Of a DNA stretch of 64,000 bases, positions 8,469 to 17,251 are shown piece after piece. The notes under the pieces were generated by a model, which was given only the letters and a program-made list of their open reading frames with translations, was not told the DNA's origin and did not search any database. The stretch lies in NCBI GenBank assembly GCA_016704655.1, contig JADIZR010000002.1:1-64000 (forward strand), written 5' to 3'. The position numbers and the translations under genes were made by a program. Numbering within the stretch: position 1 is the stretch's first letter; each line of letters starts with the position of its first letter. The stretch comes from Pseudomonadota bacterium (lineage in GTDB: Bacteria > Pseudomonadota > Gammaproteobacteria > Steroidobacterales > Steroidobacteraceae).

Positions 8469-8810
8469 TCAGCGGTTGATGATTTTCGGGTCCAGCACCG
8501 TGCCGTCGCTGAGGGTGAGCGTGTATTCGTATTGCTGGCCGGGGTCGTTGTTGTCGGCGACCGTCAATGTCCTGTTGCCATTGCTCAGCGCGATGCCGGT
8601 GAATTCGGTGCTGTTGCCGGCGTTGAGGCCGTTGCTGGCGAACGTCTTGCCGAGACTGTCCGACAGCGTCCAGGACAGGTCGACCGCGGCAGTGGTGGCG
8701 TTGCGCAGGTCGATGTCGCCGTCCGACGCGACCTGGCCGGGGCCAGAGGCCTTGTCGTAGGTTCCGGTCGATCCCGAGATGGCGGTGATGTTGATGTTGA
8801 GTTTCGGCAT
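8469..8810 (-). CDS. Small beta-rich hypothetical protein, TIR partner
   Basis: 113 residues from the ATG at 8810, chosen over an in-frame upstream start because GAGAGA lies just before it and the protein then begins MPKLNINITAISG. No signal peptide or membrane segment. The sequence alternates short polar and hydrophobic strands (TAAVDLSWTLSDS, GNRTLTVADNND, QYEYTLTLSDGTVLDP), consistent with a single beta-sandwich, and ends in DPKIINR. I do not recognise the family with certainty. It ends 19 bases before the TIR start on the same strand, so the two are probably co-transcribed; a role as sensor or regulator of the TIR protein is a guess from position only. Confidence 0.6.
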   Translation of the reverse strand: MPKLNINITAISGSTGTYDKASGPGQVASDGDIDLRNATTAAVDLSWTLSDSLGKTFASNGLNAGNSTEFTGIALSNGNRTLTVADNNDPGQQYEYTLTLSDGTVLDPKIINR

Positions 8811-8967
8811 GGGAAGATTCTCTCGCCTGTTTGATTGTAGTTGTAACGCGACAGCTGATGTCACGTGCGCCTGCGAATCTAGTTTAGATCCAAACCGGGG
8901 CCTGTGTCGGGATGCGCGCGGTGGCTGCTGCTGAAGGACCGCGAGTCACTGCAGCCGCGTGAGGACG

Positions 8968-9248
8968 TCACGCTGGAGACGGGTTGAGCACCGCACCGCG
9001 GCCGGGATCAGTGGGCTCGCGAGCCGCGACCGCGACGATGCCGAGCTGCGATTCGACGCCCTGCAAGCACTCAAGCTCCGACTCGGTCAGCGCAACAGGC
9101 GCGAGACCGGCGAGGATCGAGGCGTCCGCGACTGGACCTCCCGGTCCGTAAGCAAGGACAAGTTGGCACCGAGTGCCGACTCGGTCTCCTGCACGAGGGC
9201 GATGCCTTTGCGGTCGAGGCGGGCCCAGTGCCACGCGCTGTCGTTCAT
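8968..9248 (-). CDS. Small hypothetical protein with one frameshift
   Basis: A strong ribosome site (GGGGGGACGAACCG) precedes the ATG at 9248. The first frame reads MNDSAWHWARLDRKGIALVQ and ETESALGANLSLLTDREVQ, then the sensible reading moves to the next frame near 9130 (VADASILAGLAPVALTESEL, ECLQGVESQLGIVAVAA) and stops at 8968. The corrected length is about 93 residues. No family recognised. It lies between the groEL terminator and the TIR pair. Confidence 0.4.
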
Positions 9249-9338
9249 CGGTTCGTCCCCCCGGGCGCCATTGGCCGGATTATTCGCCGAGTTCCGCCCG
9301 CTGTCACGGGGCTGGACATCGAACGGCCCGGCCGAACG

Positions 9339-9369
9339 AAAAAAGGCCCGGGAGTCGCCCCCCGGGCCT
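9339..9369 (-). terminator. Rho-independent terminator after groEL
   Basis: On the minus strand, AGGCCCGGG and CCCGGGCCT (9344-9352 and 9361-9369) form a 9-bp GC stem with an 8-base loop, followed by six T residues. It lies about 40 bp past the groEL stop and would end the groESL transcript. Confidence 0.85.
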
Positions 9370-9409
9370 CTGTATCGAACCGCCCTCACCCGGCCTGGCA
9401 GCCGACCTC

Positions 9410-10975
<1,566 letters not shown>

Positions 10976-10992
10976 GTCTGTGTTCTCCGAAT

Positions 10993-11005
10993 GGGGGGGG
11001 GGGGG
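10993..11005. repeat. Homopolymer of 13 G (13 C on the groESL coding strand)
   Basis: The run lies between the groES stop (11006) and the groEL ribosome site GGAG, inside the operon but outside both reading frames. Such tracts slip easily in replication and in sequencing, so its true length is uncertain. Confidence 0.9.
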
Positions 11006-11308
11006 TTACTTCTCGATGACTGCCATCACGTCTTCTTCACGCATGACGAGGTATTCCTCGCCATCGACCTTCACTTCGGTACCGCTGTACTTGCCGAAGA
11101 GGATGTGGTCACCGACCTTGATGTCGAGCGCGCGAACGTTGCCGTTCTCGAGGATCTTGCCCTTGCCCACGGCGACGACCTTGCCGCGGATCGGCTTCTC
11201 GGCGGCGCTGTCGGGGATGACGATGCCGCCCGGCGAGCGGGTCTCGGCGTCGAGCCGCTGGATGATCACGCGGTCGTGGAGCGGGCGAATCTTCAACTTG
11301 TCTGCCAT
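11006..11308 (-). CDS. groES: Co-chaperonin GroES (10 kDa)
   Basis: 100 residues, the usual family length, intact. It has the start KIRPLHDRVIIQRLDAET, the mobile loop segment ETRSPGGIVIPDSAAEKP, GKVVAVGKGK, the VKVGDHILFGKYSGTEVK strand and the end EYLVMREEDVMAVIEK. It forms the heptameric lid of the GroEL folding chamber in the cytoplasm. First gene of the groESL operon, with groEL starting 30 bp downstream past a 13-base C run. Expression is predicted to be heat-inducible: a CIRCE operator and a sigma-32-like promoter lie 65-120 bp upstream. Confidence 0.97.
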   Translation of the reverse strand: MADKLKIRPLHDRVIIQRLDAETRSPGGIVIPDSAAEKPIRGKVVAVGKGKILENGNVRALDIKVGDHILFGKYSGTEVKVDGEEYLVMREEDVMAVIEK

Positions 11309-11372
11309 TGCTGCAAACTCCGTGCTGTCTTGTTCAGCCGTTTTAGGGGGGAAGTCGGGGGAGCGCCATTTG

Positions 11373-11399
11373 TTAGCACTCTCCCGGTACGGCTGCTAA
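11373..11399. promoter_or_regulatory. CIRCE operator (HrcA binding site) of groESL
   Basis: TTAGCACTC, nine bases, then GGCTGCTAA. The consensus is TTAGCACTC-N9-GAGTGCTAA, so the left half is perfect and the right half has two mismatches. It directly abuts the -10 hexamer of the groES promoter, the classic position for repression by HrcA. Confidence 0.85.
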
Positions 11400-11426
11400 T
11401 AATAGTCGCGACTCGCCAGTTTTCAA
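11399..11426 (-). promoter_or_regulatory. groESL promoter (sigma-70 with sigma-32-like -35)
   Basis: On the minus strand TTGAAA (11421-11426) is followed after 16 bases by TATTAT (11399-11404), a good vegetative promoter. The -35 also reads CCCCTTGAAAA, matching the sigma-32 heat-shock -35 element; the corresponding sigma-32 -10 is weaker. The CIRCE site begins at its -10. Confidence 0.65.
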
Positions 11427-11682
11427 GGGGAACGTGGGGTCGACGCAACGTTCCGGGGCCAACCGGGGTCATCAGAACCTTGGCCTTATAACTCCTAACC
11501 AATTGTTTTTATTAAACTAATGACCTTCCAGTGCAGTGGCGGTCGCAGCCCGCCGACCCCAGCCAGACAATTGCGATTGATTCTTGAGCGGATTCACGCA
11601 ACGGCCGTGAACATCGTCCAACCGGGCCGGTCCATGTATCGTTCGCGCTCGCACCGACGCCACCCGACGGACTCACCCTCTC

Positions 11683-14027
11683 ATGCAATTGATCGCCGCC
11701 CTGCCGGTCCGCCGGTGCCTGCGCCTGCTGGTGCTGTTGCTCCCGCTCTTTGCCTCCGCACATCCGGGCATGGCCGCCGCCGAAGATTTCCTCCCTGTGC
11801 GCTCTGCGTACAAGGTGGCGACGTCGGCCGAGGCGGGCCAGCTCGTCGTGCGTTTCGAGATCGCACCGGGGTACTACCTCTATCGGGATCGTCTCGGGTT
11901 CGAATCGGCGACGCCGGGCGTCACGCTCGGCCCGGCGAGCCTGCCCGTCGGACTCGACCACGAGGACGAGTACTTCGGCAAGCAAGTCATCTACCGCGAC
12001 ATCGCGAATGCCGGGGTCCCCGTCACTTTCAGCGGCGCACCGCAAGACTTTGACCTGCGCGTGAAGTTGCAGGGCTGCGCCGATGCGGGCCTCTGCTATC
12101 CGCCGCAGAATTGGCCGGTCCGGGTCACGTGGGCGAAGAGCCCTGGGGTAACCGCGGAAGTGGCCGCTGCGGCGGCATCGAGCAACGCCAGATCGGCGGC
12201 CACGCCGTCCGCGGCTGCAACTAAGGAGAGCGGCGGCTTCAACCTGCGCTCGCTGCTCGGCAGCGGCGCCTGAGGTCGATGCGGATTTCCTGCTCGCCGA
12301 CCAGGCCTTCGTGTTCTCGGCGGAGAGCACCTCGCGCGACCGCGTGCGACTGCGCTGGGACATCGCCGACGACTATTACCTCTATCGCGACAAGGTCACG
12401 GTCAAGACGACCGCGACCGGCGTGCAGCTCGGCAGCGTGTCGATCCCCGGCGGTGACACACAGCACGACGAGTACTTCGGCGAACAGGTCGTCTTCCACG
12501 ACGAGATGCTCGCCGACGTGCCGGTGGTCGCCGCGGCAGGGGTCACCGAGGTGCCGCTCGAAATCCCCTTACCAGGGCTGTGCCGATGCCGGTCTCTGCT
12601 ACCCGCCCATCAAGAAGACAGTGGTCGTGCAGCTTGCTGCGACGACGGTGGCCAACGCGGCGGCGGGCGCTGCGGAACCCATGCGTTCGGAGCAGGACCT
12701 GCTCGCAGACAAGATCCGCGACGGCAACCTGCTCGCGGTGCTGGCGACATTCTTCGGCTTCGGCCTGCTGCTTGCCTTCACGCCCTGCGTGCTGCCGATG
12801 GTGCCGATCCTGTCCGGCATCATCGTCGGCGCGGGTGGCGGCAAGCCAGTCCCGCGCAGCCGCGCGTTCGCGTTGTCGGTGGCCTACGTGCTCGGCATGG
12901 CACTCACTTATACGATCGCAGGCGCCGCCTTCGCGGCCGCCGGCCAGCAGGCACAGGCGTTCTTCCAGAAGCCGTGGATGATCGTGCTCTTTGCCGCCCT
13001 GTTCGTGTGGCTGGCGCTCGGCATGTTCGGGCTCTTCAACCTGCAGGTGCCCGGCTGGCTGCAGGAGCGAGTCTCGCGCATCAGCGACCGGCAGCAACAG
13101 GGCACGCTGGTCGGCACCGCGATCATGGGCGCGCTGTCGTCGCTGATCGTGACGGCCTGCGTCGCGCCGCCGCTGGTCGCCTCGCTCGCCGTGATCGGCC
13201 AGAGCGGTGACGTGTTCCGCGGCGGTGCGGCGTTGTTCGCGATGAGTCTCGGCATGGGCGCACCCCTGCTGCTGGTGGGCGCCTCGGCCGGCGAACTGCT
13301 ACCGCGCGCGGGGGCCTGGATGGACACCGTCAAGCAGGTGTTCGGCATCATGATGCTCGGCGTGGCGATCTGGATGCTGGGCCGCATTCTGCCCGGTCCC
13401 GTAACGCTGGCACTCTGGGCGGCGCTTGCCTTCGTCACGGGGTATTGGCTGCTGATGCTGGGTGACCGCGACATGAACAAAGGCTCGACTGTAGTCCGCC
13501 GCGGACTCGGCGCGCTGGCGGCGATTTACGGCGTGCTGATGCTGGTGGGCGCGCTGTCGGGGCGCAGCGATCCGCTGCAACCTCTGGCCGGCGTGGTCGG
13601 CACTCCGGCGGGGACTTCCGGTGCAACCGCCGCGGGCGCGGTTCAGGCCGGAGCGCACTTCAGGCGCATCAAGAGCCTCGCCGACCTGGATGCCGCGATC
13701 GCCGCGGCCAATGCTTCGGGCAAGACCGTGATGCTCGATTTCTACGCCGACTGGTGCGCGTCCTGCAAAGAGATGGAGAAGTACACGTTCCCCGCGCCGT
13801 CCGTGCAGGCAGCGCTCACGAACACCGTGCTGCTGCAGGCCGACGTCACCGCCAACGACGACGCCGACCAGGCGCTGATGCAGCGCTTCGGCATTCTCGG
13901 TCCGCCGTCGATCCTGTTCTTCGGTCAGGACGGCGTCGAAAAAGCAGCCTATCGCGTCGTGGGCTTCAAGCCAGCCGACGAATTTGCCCCGCACATCCAG
14001 CAGGCATTCGGGAGCCAGCCCCAATGA
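11683..14027 (+). CDS. dsbD: Thiol:disulfide interchange protein DsbD with tandem N-terminal domains (two frameshifts)
   Basis: Carries electrons from cytoplasmic thioredoxin across the inner membrane to periplasmic DsbC/DsbG and TlpA-like partners. Order: signal peptide; a first alpha domain with GYYLYRD and GCADAGLCYPP; a second alpha domain with DYYLYRD and again GCADAGLCYPP; an eight-helix membrane part with FTPCVLPMVPILSG and TACVAPPLVASL; and a C-terminal thioredoxin domain with DWCASCKEME. Two single-base shifts interrupt it: near 12270, where GSGA is followed by TGA instead of PEVDADF, and near 12567 at IPYQGCAD. The duplicated alpha domain is unusual compared with E. coli DsbD. The stop overlaps the start of tlpA (ATGA). 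Confidence 0.9.
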
Positions 14028-14704
14028 ACCGTCGTTCGCTCATTCTGCTTGCGGCGCTGGCCGGACTCGCCGGCGCGGCCGGCTATTACTTCGTCCTCAA
14101 GCCACGCATGACCACCCCGGTCACCGTCAAGGTCCCGTCATCGGCTGCGACGACCGATGCCGCGGCCGCATCGCAGACGCAGCTCGCTGCGGTCATTCCT
14201 GAGTTCAAGCTGGCCGACAGCGACGGCACCCTGCGCTCGCTGAAGGACGACTGGAAGGGCAAGGCGCTGATCGTCAATTTCTGGGCGACGTGGTGCGCGC
14301 CCTGCCGCCGCGAGATCCCCCTGCTCAACCAGCTGGCTGCCGATCGCGCCAAAGACAATTTCCAGGTCGTCGGCGTCGCCATCGACTTCCGCGACAAGGT
14401 CCTCGCCTACGCCCAGGAGATGCAGATCGACTACCCGATGCTGATCGGCGAACAGGACGCGCTGGACGCGGCTGCCGCGTTCGGCGTCGACGCGGTGGGC
14501 CTGCCGTTCACGATCTTCACGGACACGAGCGGCCGGGTGATCGCCCTGCACATGGGTGAGTTGACCGCGGACGAAGCGGACCTCATCCTTGGCGCGGTCT
14601 CCGACGTGAACTCGGGCCAGACCGATCCCGCCCAGGCCCGCCAGGCCATCGCCACCGCCCTCGCGGCGCTGCCGCCCACGACAGAGCAGAAAAGCGGCGG
14701 ATAG
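14024..14704 (+). CDS. TlpA-family membrane-anchored thiol:disulfide reductase
   Basis: 226 residues. An N-terminal membrane anchor (SLILLAALAGLAGAAGYYF) leads to a periplasmic thioredoxin-like domain with LIVNFWATWCAPCRREIPLL, the WCAPC active site, and the cis-proline segment VDAVGLPFTIFTDTSG. ATG overlaps the dsbD stop, so the two are co-translated; DsbD is its likely reductant. Members of this family reduce apocytochrome c or other periplasmic disulfides, which would fit the haem-c proteins in this window. The exact client is unknown. Confidence 0.88.
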   Translation: MNRRSLILLAALAGLAGAAGYYFVLKPRMTTPVTVKVPSSAATTDAAAASQTQLAAVIPEFKLADSDGTLRSLKDDWKGKALIVNFWATWCAPCRREIPLLNQLAADRAKDNFQVVGVAIDFRDKVLAYAQEMQIDYPMLIGEQDALDAAAAFGVDAVGLPFTIFTDTSGRVIALHMGELTADEADLILGAVSDVNSGQTDPAQARQAIATALAALPPTTEQKSGG

Positions 14705-14745
14705 GCTTGAATACGACGCTATCTCCGGCGAACCGGAGCAAAAAC

Positions 14746-14765
14746 CTGTCGCCAATTGGCGACAG
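14746..14765. promoter_or_regulatory. Perfect 20-bp palindrome upstream of aroQ
   Basis: CTGTCGCCAATTGGCGACAG is a perfect inverted repeat 50 bp before the aroQ start; a smaller hairpin CTCCGG-CGAA-CCGGAG precedes it at 14723-14738. It could be an operator for aroQ-accBC or an attenuating hairpin. No factor can be named. Confidence 0.45.
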
Positions 14766-14814
14766 ATGGGGGTAGACTGCGCGCCCACCCACGCCTCCTC
14801 CAGCCCCCAGGCCC

Positions 14815-15285
14815 ATGGCGCACATCCTGCTGCTGAACGGACCGAACCTGAACCTGCTCGGCAGTCGCGAGCCGGGCGTCTATGGCCAGGTCACCCTCGA
14901 GCAGATTCATGCGCGAGCCACGCAGCTGGCGGCGGAGTTTGGACATAAGTTGACCGCCAAGCAAAGCAACGCGGAAGCCGAGCTGATCGATTGCATCCAC
15001 CAGGCGCCGGACAGCCACGTCGCCTTCATCGTCTTCAACCCGGCCGGCTTCACGCACACGAGCGTCGCACTCCGTGACGCGTTGCTGGCGGTCAGGATTC
15101 CTTTCATCGAGGTCCACCTGAGCAACGTGCACGCGCGCGAAACGTTCAGGCACCAATCCTACTTTTCCGACATCGCGGTCGGGACCATCAGTGGTCTCGG
15201 CGCCGTCGGTTACGAACTGGCGCTGCGCGCCGCCAGCCACCAGCTCGCCGCTGGCAAGCCTGGCAACGCGCCGCTGCCCAACTGA
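14815..15285 (+). CDS. aroQ: 3-dehydroquinate dehydratase, type II
   Basis: 156 residues, close to the family's ~150. It converts 3-dehydroquinate to 3-dehydroshikimate, step three of the shikimate pathway, in the cytoplasm. Seen: ILLLNGPNLNLLGSREPGVYG with the catalytic tyrosine in VYG, the loop FIVFNPAGFTHTSVALRDAL, the FIEVHLSNVHARE segment with its catalytic histidine, and YFSDIAVGTISGLGAVGY. The gene heads the aroQ-accB-accC set, a widespread gammaproteobacterial arrangement, with accB 26 bp downstream. Confidence 0.97.
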   Translation: MAHILLLNGPNLNLLGSREPGVYGQVTLEQIHARATQLAAEFGHKLTAKQSNAEAELIDCIHQAPDSHVAFIVFNPAGFTHTSVALRDALLAVRIPFIEVHLSNVHARETFRHQSYFSDIAVGTISGLGAVGYELALRAASHQLAAGKPGNAPLPN

Positions 15286-15311
15286 TTCGCGATCCGGGGG
15301 ATCACACCAAG

Positions 15312-15776
15312 ATGGATATCCGCAAGGTCAAGAAGCTGATCGAGCTGCTGGATGAGACCGGCGTCGCCGAGATCGAGATCAAGGAAGGCGAAGAGTCGGT
15401 CCGCATCAGTCGTCACCCGAGCGGCGGCGCGTTCGCGATGATGCCGCAGCACATGACGTACGGCCCGCCCCCCGCGCCAGCAGCCGCCCCTGCGGCACCT
15501 GTCGCGCCGACCGCCGCACCTGCCCCGGCCGCCGCGTCCGCGGACCAGACGGTGACGGCGCCGATGGTCGGCACGTTCTATTCGGCTCCGGCGCCAGGCG
15601 CCAAGCCTTTCGTCGACATCGGCTCGGAAGTGAAGCCGGGCGACGTGCTCTGCATCATCGAGGCCATGAAGATGATGAACCAGATCGAGTCGGACAAGGC
15701 CGGACGCATCGTGTCCGTGCTGGCGAAGAACGGCGACCCGGTCGAGTTCGGCCAGCCGCTCTTCGTCATCGAATAA
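15312..15776 (+). CDS. accB: Acetyl-CoA carboxylase biotin carboxyl carrier protein
   Basis: 154 residues. An N-terminal helical part (IRKVKKLIELLDETGVAEIE) is followed by a long Ala/Pro-rich linker (about residues 55-78) and a biotinyl domain with VTAPMVGTFY and the biotinylation motif EAMKMMNQIE, lysine being the modified residue. It carries the carboxyl group between AccC and the carboxyltransferase in fatty-acid synthesis. Followed 15 bp later by accC; the two are normally one transcript. Confidence 0.97.
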   Translation: MDIRKVKKLIELLDETGVAEIEIKEGEESVRISRHPSGGAFAMMPQHMTYGPPPAPAAAPAAPVAPTAAPAPAAASADQTVTAPMVGTFYSAPAPGAKPFVDIGSEVKPGDVLCIIEAMKMMNQIESDKAGRIVSVLAKNGDPVEFGQPLFVIE

Positions 15777-15791
15777 CCGAGCACCGCACCG

Positions 15792-17135
15792 ATGCTCGAG
15801 AAAGTCGTCATCGCCAACCGCGGCGAGATCGCACTTCGAATCCTCCGCGCGTGCCGCGAACTCGGCATCAAGACGGTGGCGGTGCACTCGACCGCGGACC
15901 GCAACCTCAAGCACGTGCTGCTCGCGGACGAGACGGTGTGCATCGGCCCGCCGAATTCTCGCGACAGCTACCTCAGCATGCCAGCAATCATCAGCGCGGC
16001 CGAGGTCACCGATTCGGTCGCTGTCCATCCGGGCTACGGCTTCCTGTCCGAGAACGCGGATTTCGCCGAGCGTGTCGAAAAGAGCGGGTTCAAGTTCATC
16101 GGCCCGCGCCCCGAAACCATCCGCCTCATGGGCGACAAGGTCTCGGCCATCAAGACGATGAAGGCCGCGGGCGTGCCCTGCGTGCCGGGATCCGACGGCC
16201 CGCTCAGCCAGGACCCCGACGAGCTCTTCCGCATCGCGAACAGCATCGGCTACCCCGTCATCATCAAGGCGTCGGGCGGCGGTGGCGGCCGCGGCATGCG
16301 CGTCGTGCACAGCGACGCGACGCTGCTGCATTCCGTGGGCGTGACCAAGGCGGAGGCGCTCGCGGCCTTTGGCAACGACCAGGTCTACATGGAAAAATTC
16401 CTGGAGAAGCCGCGGCACATCGAGTTCCAGGTGCTGGCCGACCACTACGGCAACGTGATCTGCCTGGGCGAGCGCGACTGCTCGATGCAGCGGCGCCACC
16501 AGAAGATCATCGAGGAAGCGCCTGCTCCCGGCCTCTCTGCCAAGCAGCGGCGCGCCATGAGCGAGCGCGTCGCCTCGGCCTGTGCCGAGATCGGATATCG
16601 CAGTGCCGGCACGCTCGAGTTCCTGTACCAGGACGAAGAGTTCTATTTCATCGAGATGAACACCCGCATCCAGGTCGAGCACCCGGTGACCGAGCTGATC
16701 ACGGGCATCGACCTGGTGAAGGCGCAGCTGCGGCTCGCGGACGGCGAACGCCTGCCGTGGACGCAGGACGACGTGCAGATTCGTGGCCATGCCATCGAAT
16801 GCCGCATCAACGCCGAGGATCCAAAGACGTTCATGCCGTCGCCGGGCCCGGTGAAGCTCTGGCACGCGCCGGGCGGTCCGGGCATCCGCGTCGACAGCCA
16901 TCTCTACACCGGCTACAACGTGCCGCCGCATTACGACTCGCTGGTCGCGAAGGTCATCGCGCACGGCGAGGATCGCGACACTGCGATTGCTCGCATGCGC
17001 AACGCGCTCACTGAAATCGTGGTGGAAGGCATCAAGACCAATACGCCGTTGCACCAGGAGATCTTCCAGCACGCGGCGTTCCGGGCGGGCGGCACGGACA
17101 TCCACTACCTCGAGCGTCGGCTCGGGCTCAAGTAG
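15792..17135 (+). CDS. accC: Acetyl-CoA carboxylase, biotin carboxylase subunit
   Basis: 447 residues, standard length. An ATP-grasp enzyme that carboxylates biotin on AccB using bicarbonate. Visible: ANRGEIALRILRACRELGI, VHPGYGFLSENADFAE, the glycine-rich ATP loop KASGGGGGRGMRVV, KFLEKPRHIEFQVLAD, the ERDCSMQRRHQKIIEEAPAP signature, and IEMNTRIQVEHPVTE with the metal and bicarbonate ligands. It is the last conserved gene before the catabolic island; prmA, which often follows accC in related genomes, is 24 kb further on. Confidence 0.98.
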   Translation: MLEKVVIANRGEIALRILRACRELGIKTVAVHSTADRNLKHVLLADETVCIGPPNSRDSYLSMPAIISAAEVTDSVAVHPGYGFLSENADFAERVEKSGFKFIGPRPETIRLMGDKVSAIKTMKAAGVPCVPGSDGPLSQDPDELFRIANSIGYPVIIKASGGGGGRGMRVVHSDATLLHSVGVTKAEALAAFGNDQVYMEKFLEKPRHIEFQVLADHYGNVICLGERDCSMQRRHQKIIEEAPAPGLSAKQRRAMSERVASACAEIGYRSAGTLEFLYQDEEFYFIEMNTRIQVEHPVTELITGIDLVKAQLRLADGERLPWTQDDVQIRGHAIECRINAEDPKTFMPSPGPVKLWHAPGGPGIRVDSHLYTGYNVPPHYDSLVAKVIAHGEDRDTAIARMRNALTEIVVEGIKTNTPLHQEIFQHAAFRAGGTDIHYLERRLGLK

Positions 17136-17165
17136 CCTGCGGCGGCGCAGCCGGGCGCGCGATGA

Positions 17166-17250
17166 TTGCGGGCGGCCGATCCGGTACCTGTCCCCGAGCT
17201 TGGAAAGGCAGACACGCGCTCGGGGACAGGTACCGGATCAACCGCCTGCG
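17166..17250 (+). repeat. Structured repeat R1 (single-hairpin copy)
   Basis: Two perfect 22-base arms (17178-17199 and 17218-17239) enclose the loop TTGGAAAGGCAGACACGC. Flanks TGCGGGCGGCC and AACCGCCTGCG extend the stem imperfectly. The loop is shared with R2 and, in reverse, with R3 and R4, but the stem sequence (GGTACCTGTCCCC) is its own. The downstream second hairpin seen in R2-R4 is missing because the amidohydrolase stop begins at 17252. It may act as terminator for both convergent genes. Confidence 0.8.
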
Positions 17251-17251
17251 A

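Noticed and set aside
15210..17105. A 631-codon minus-strand frame across accB-accC
   Set aside because: Antisense shadow of two unmistakable genes; no domain can be seen in it.
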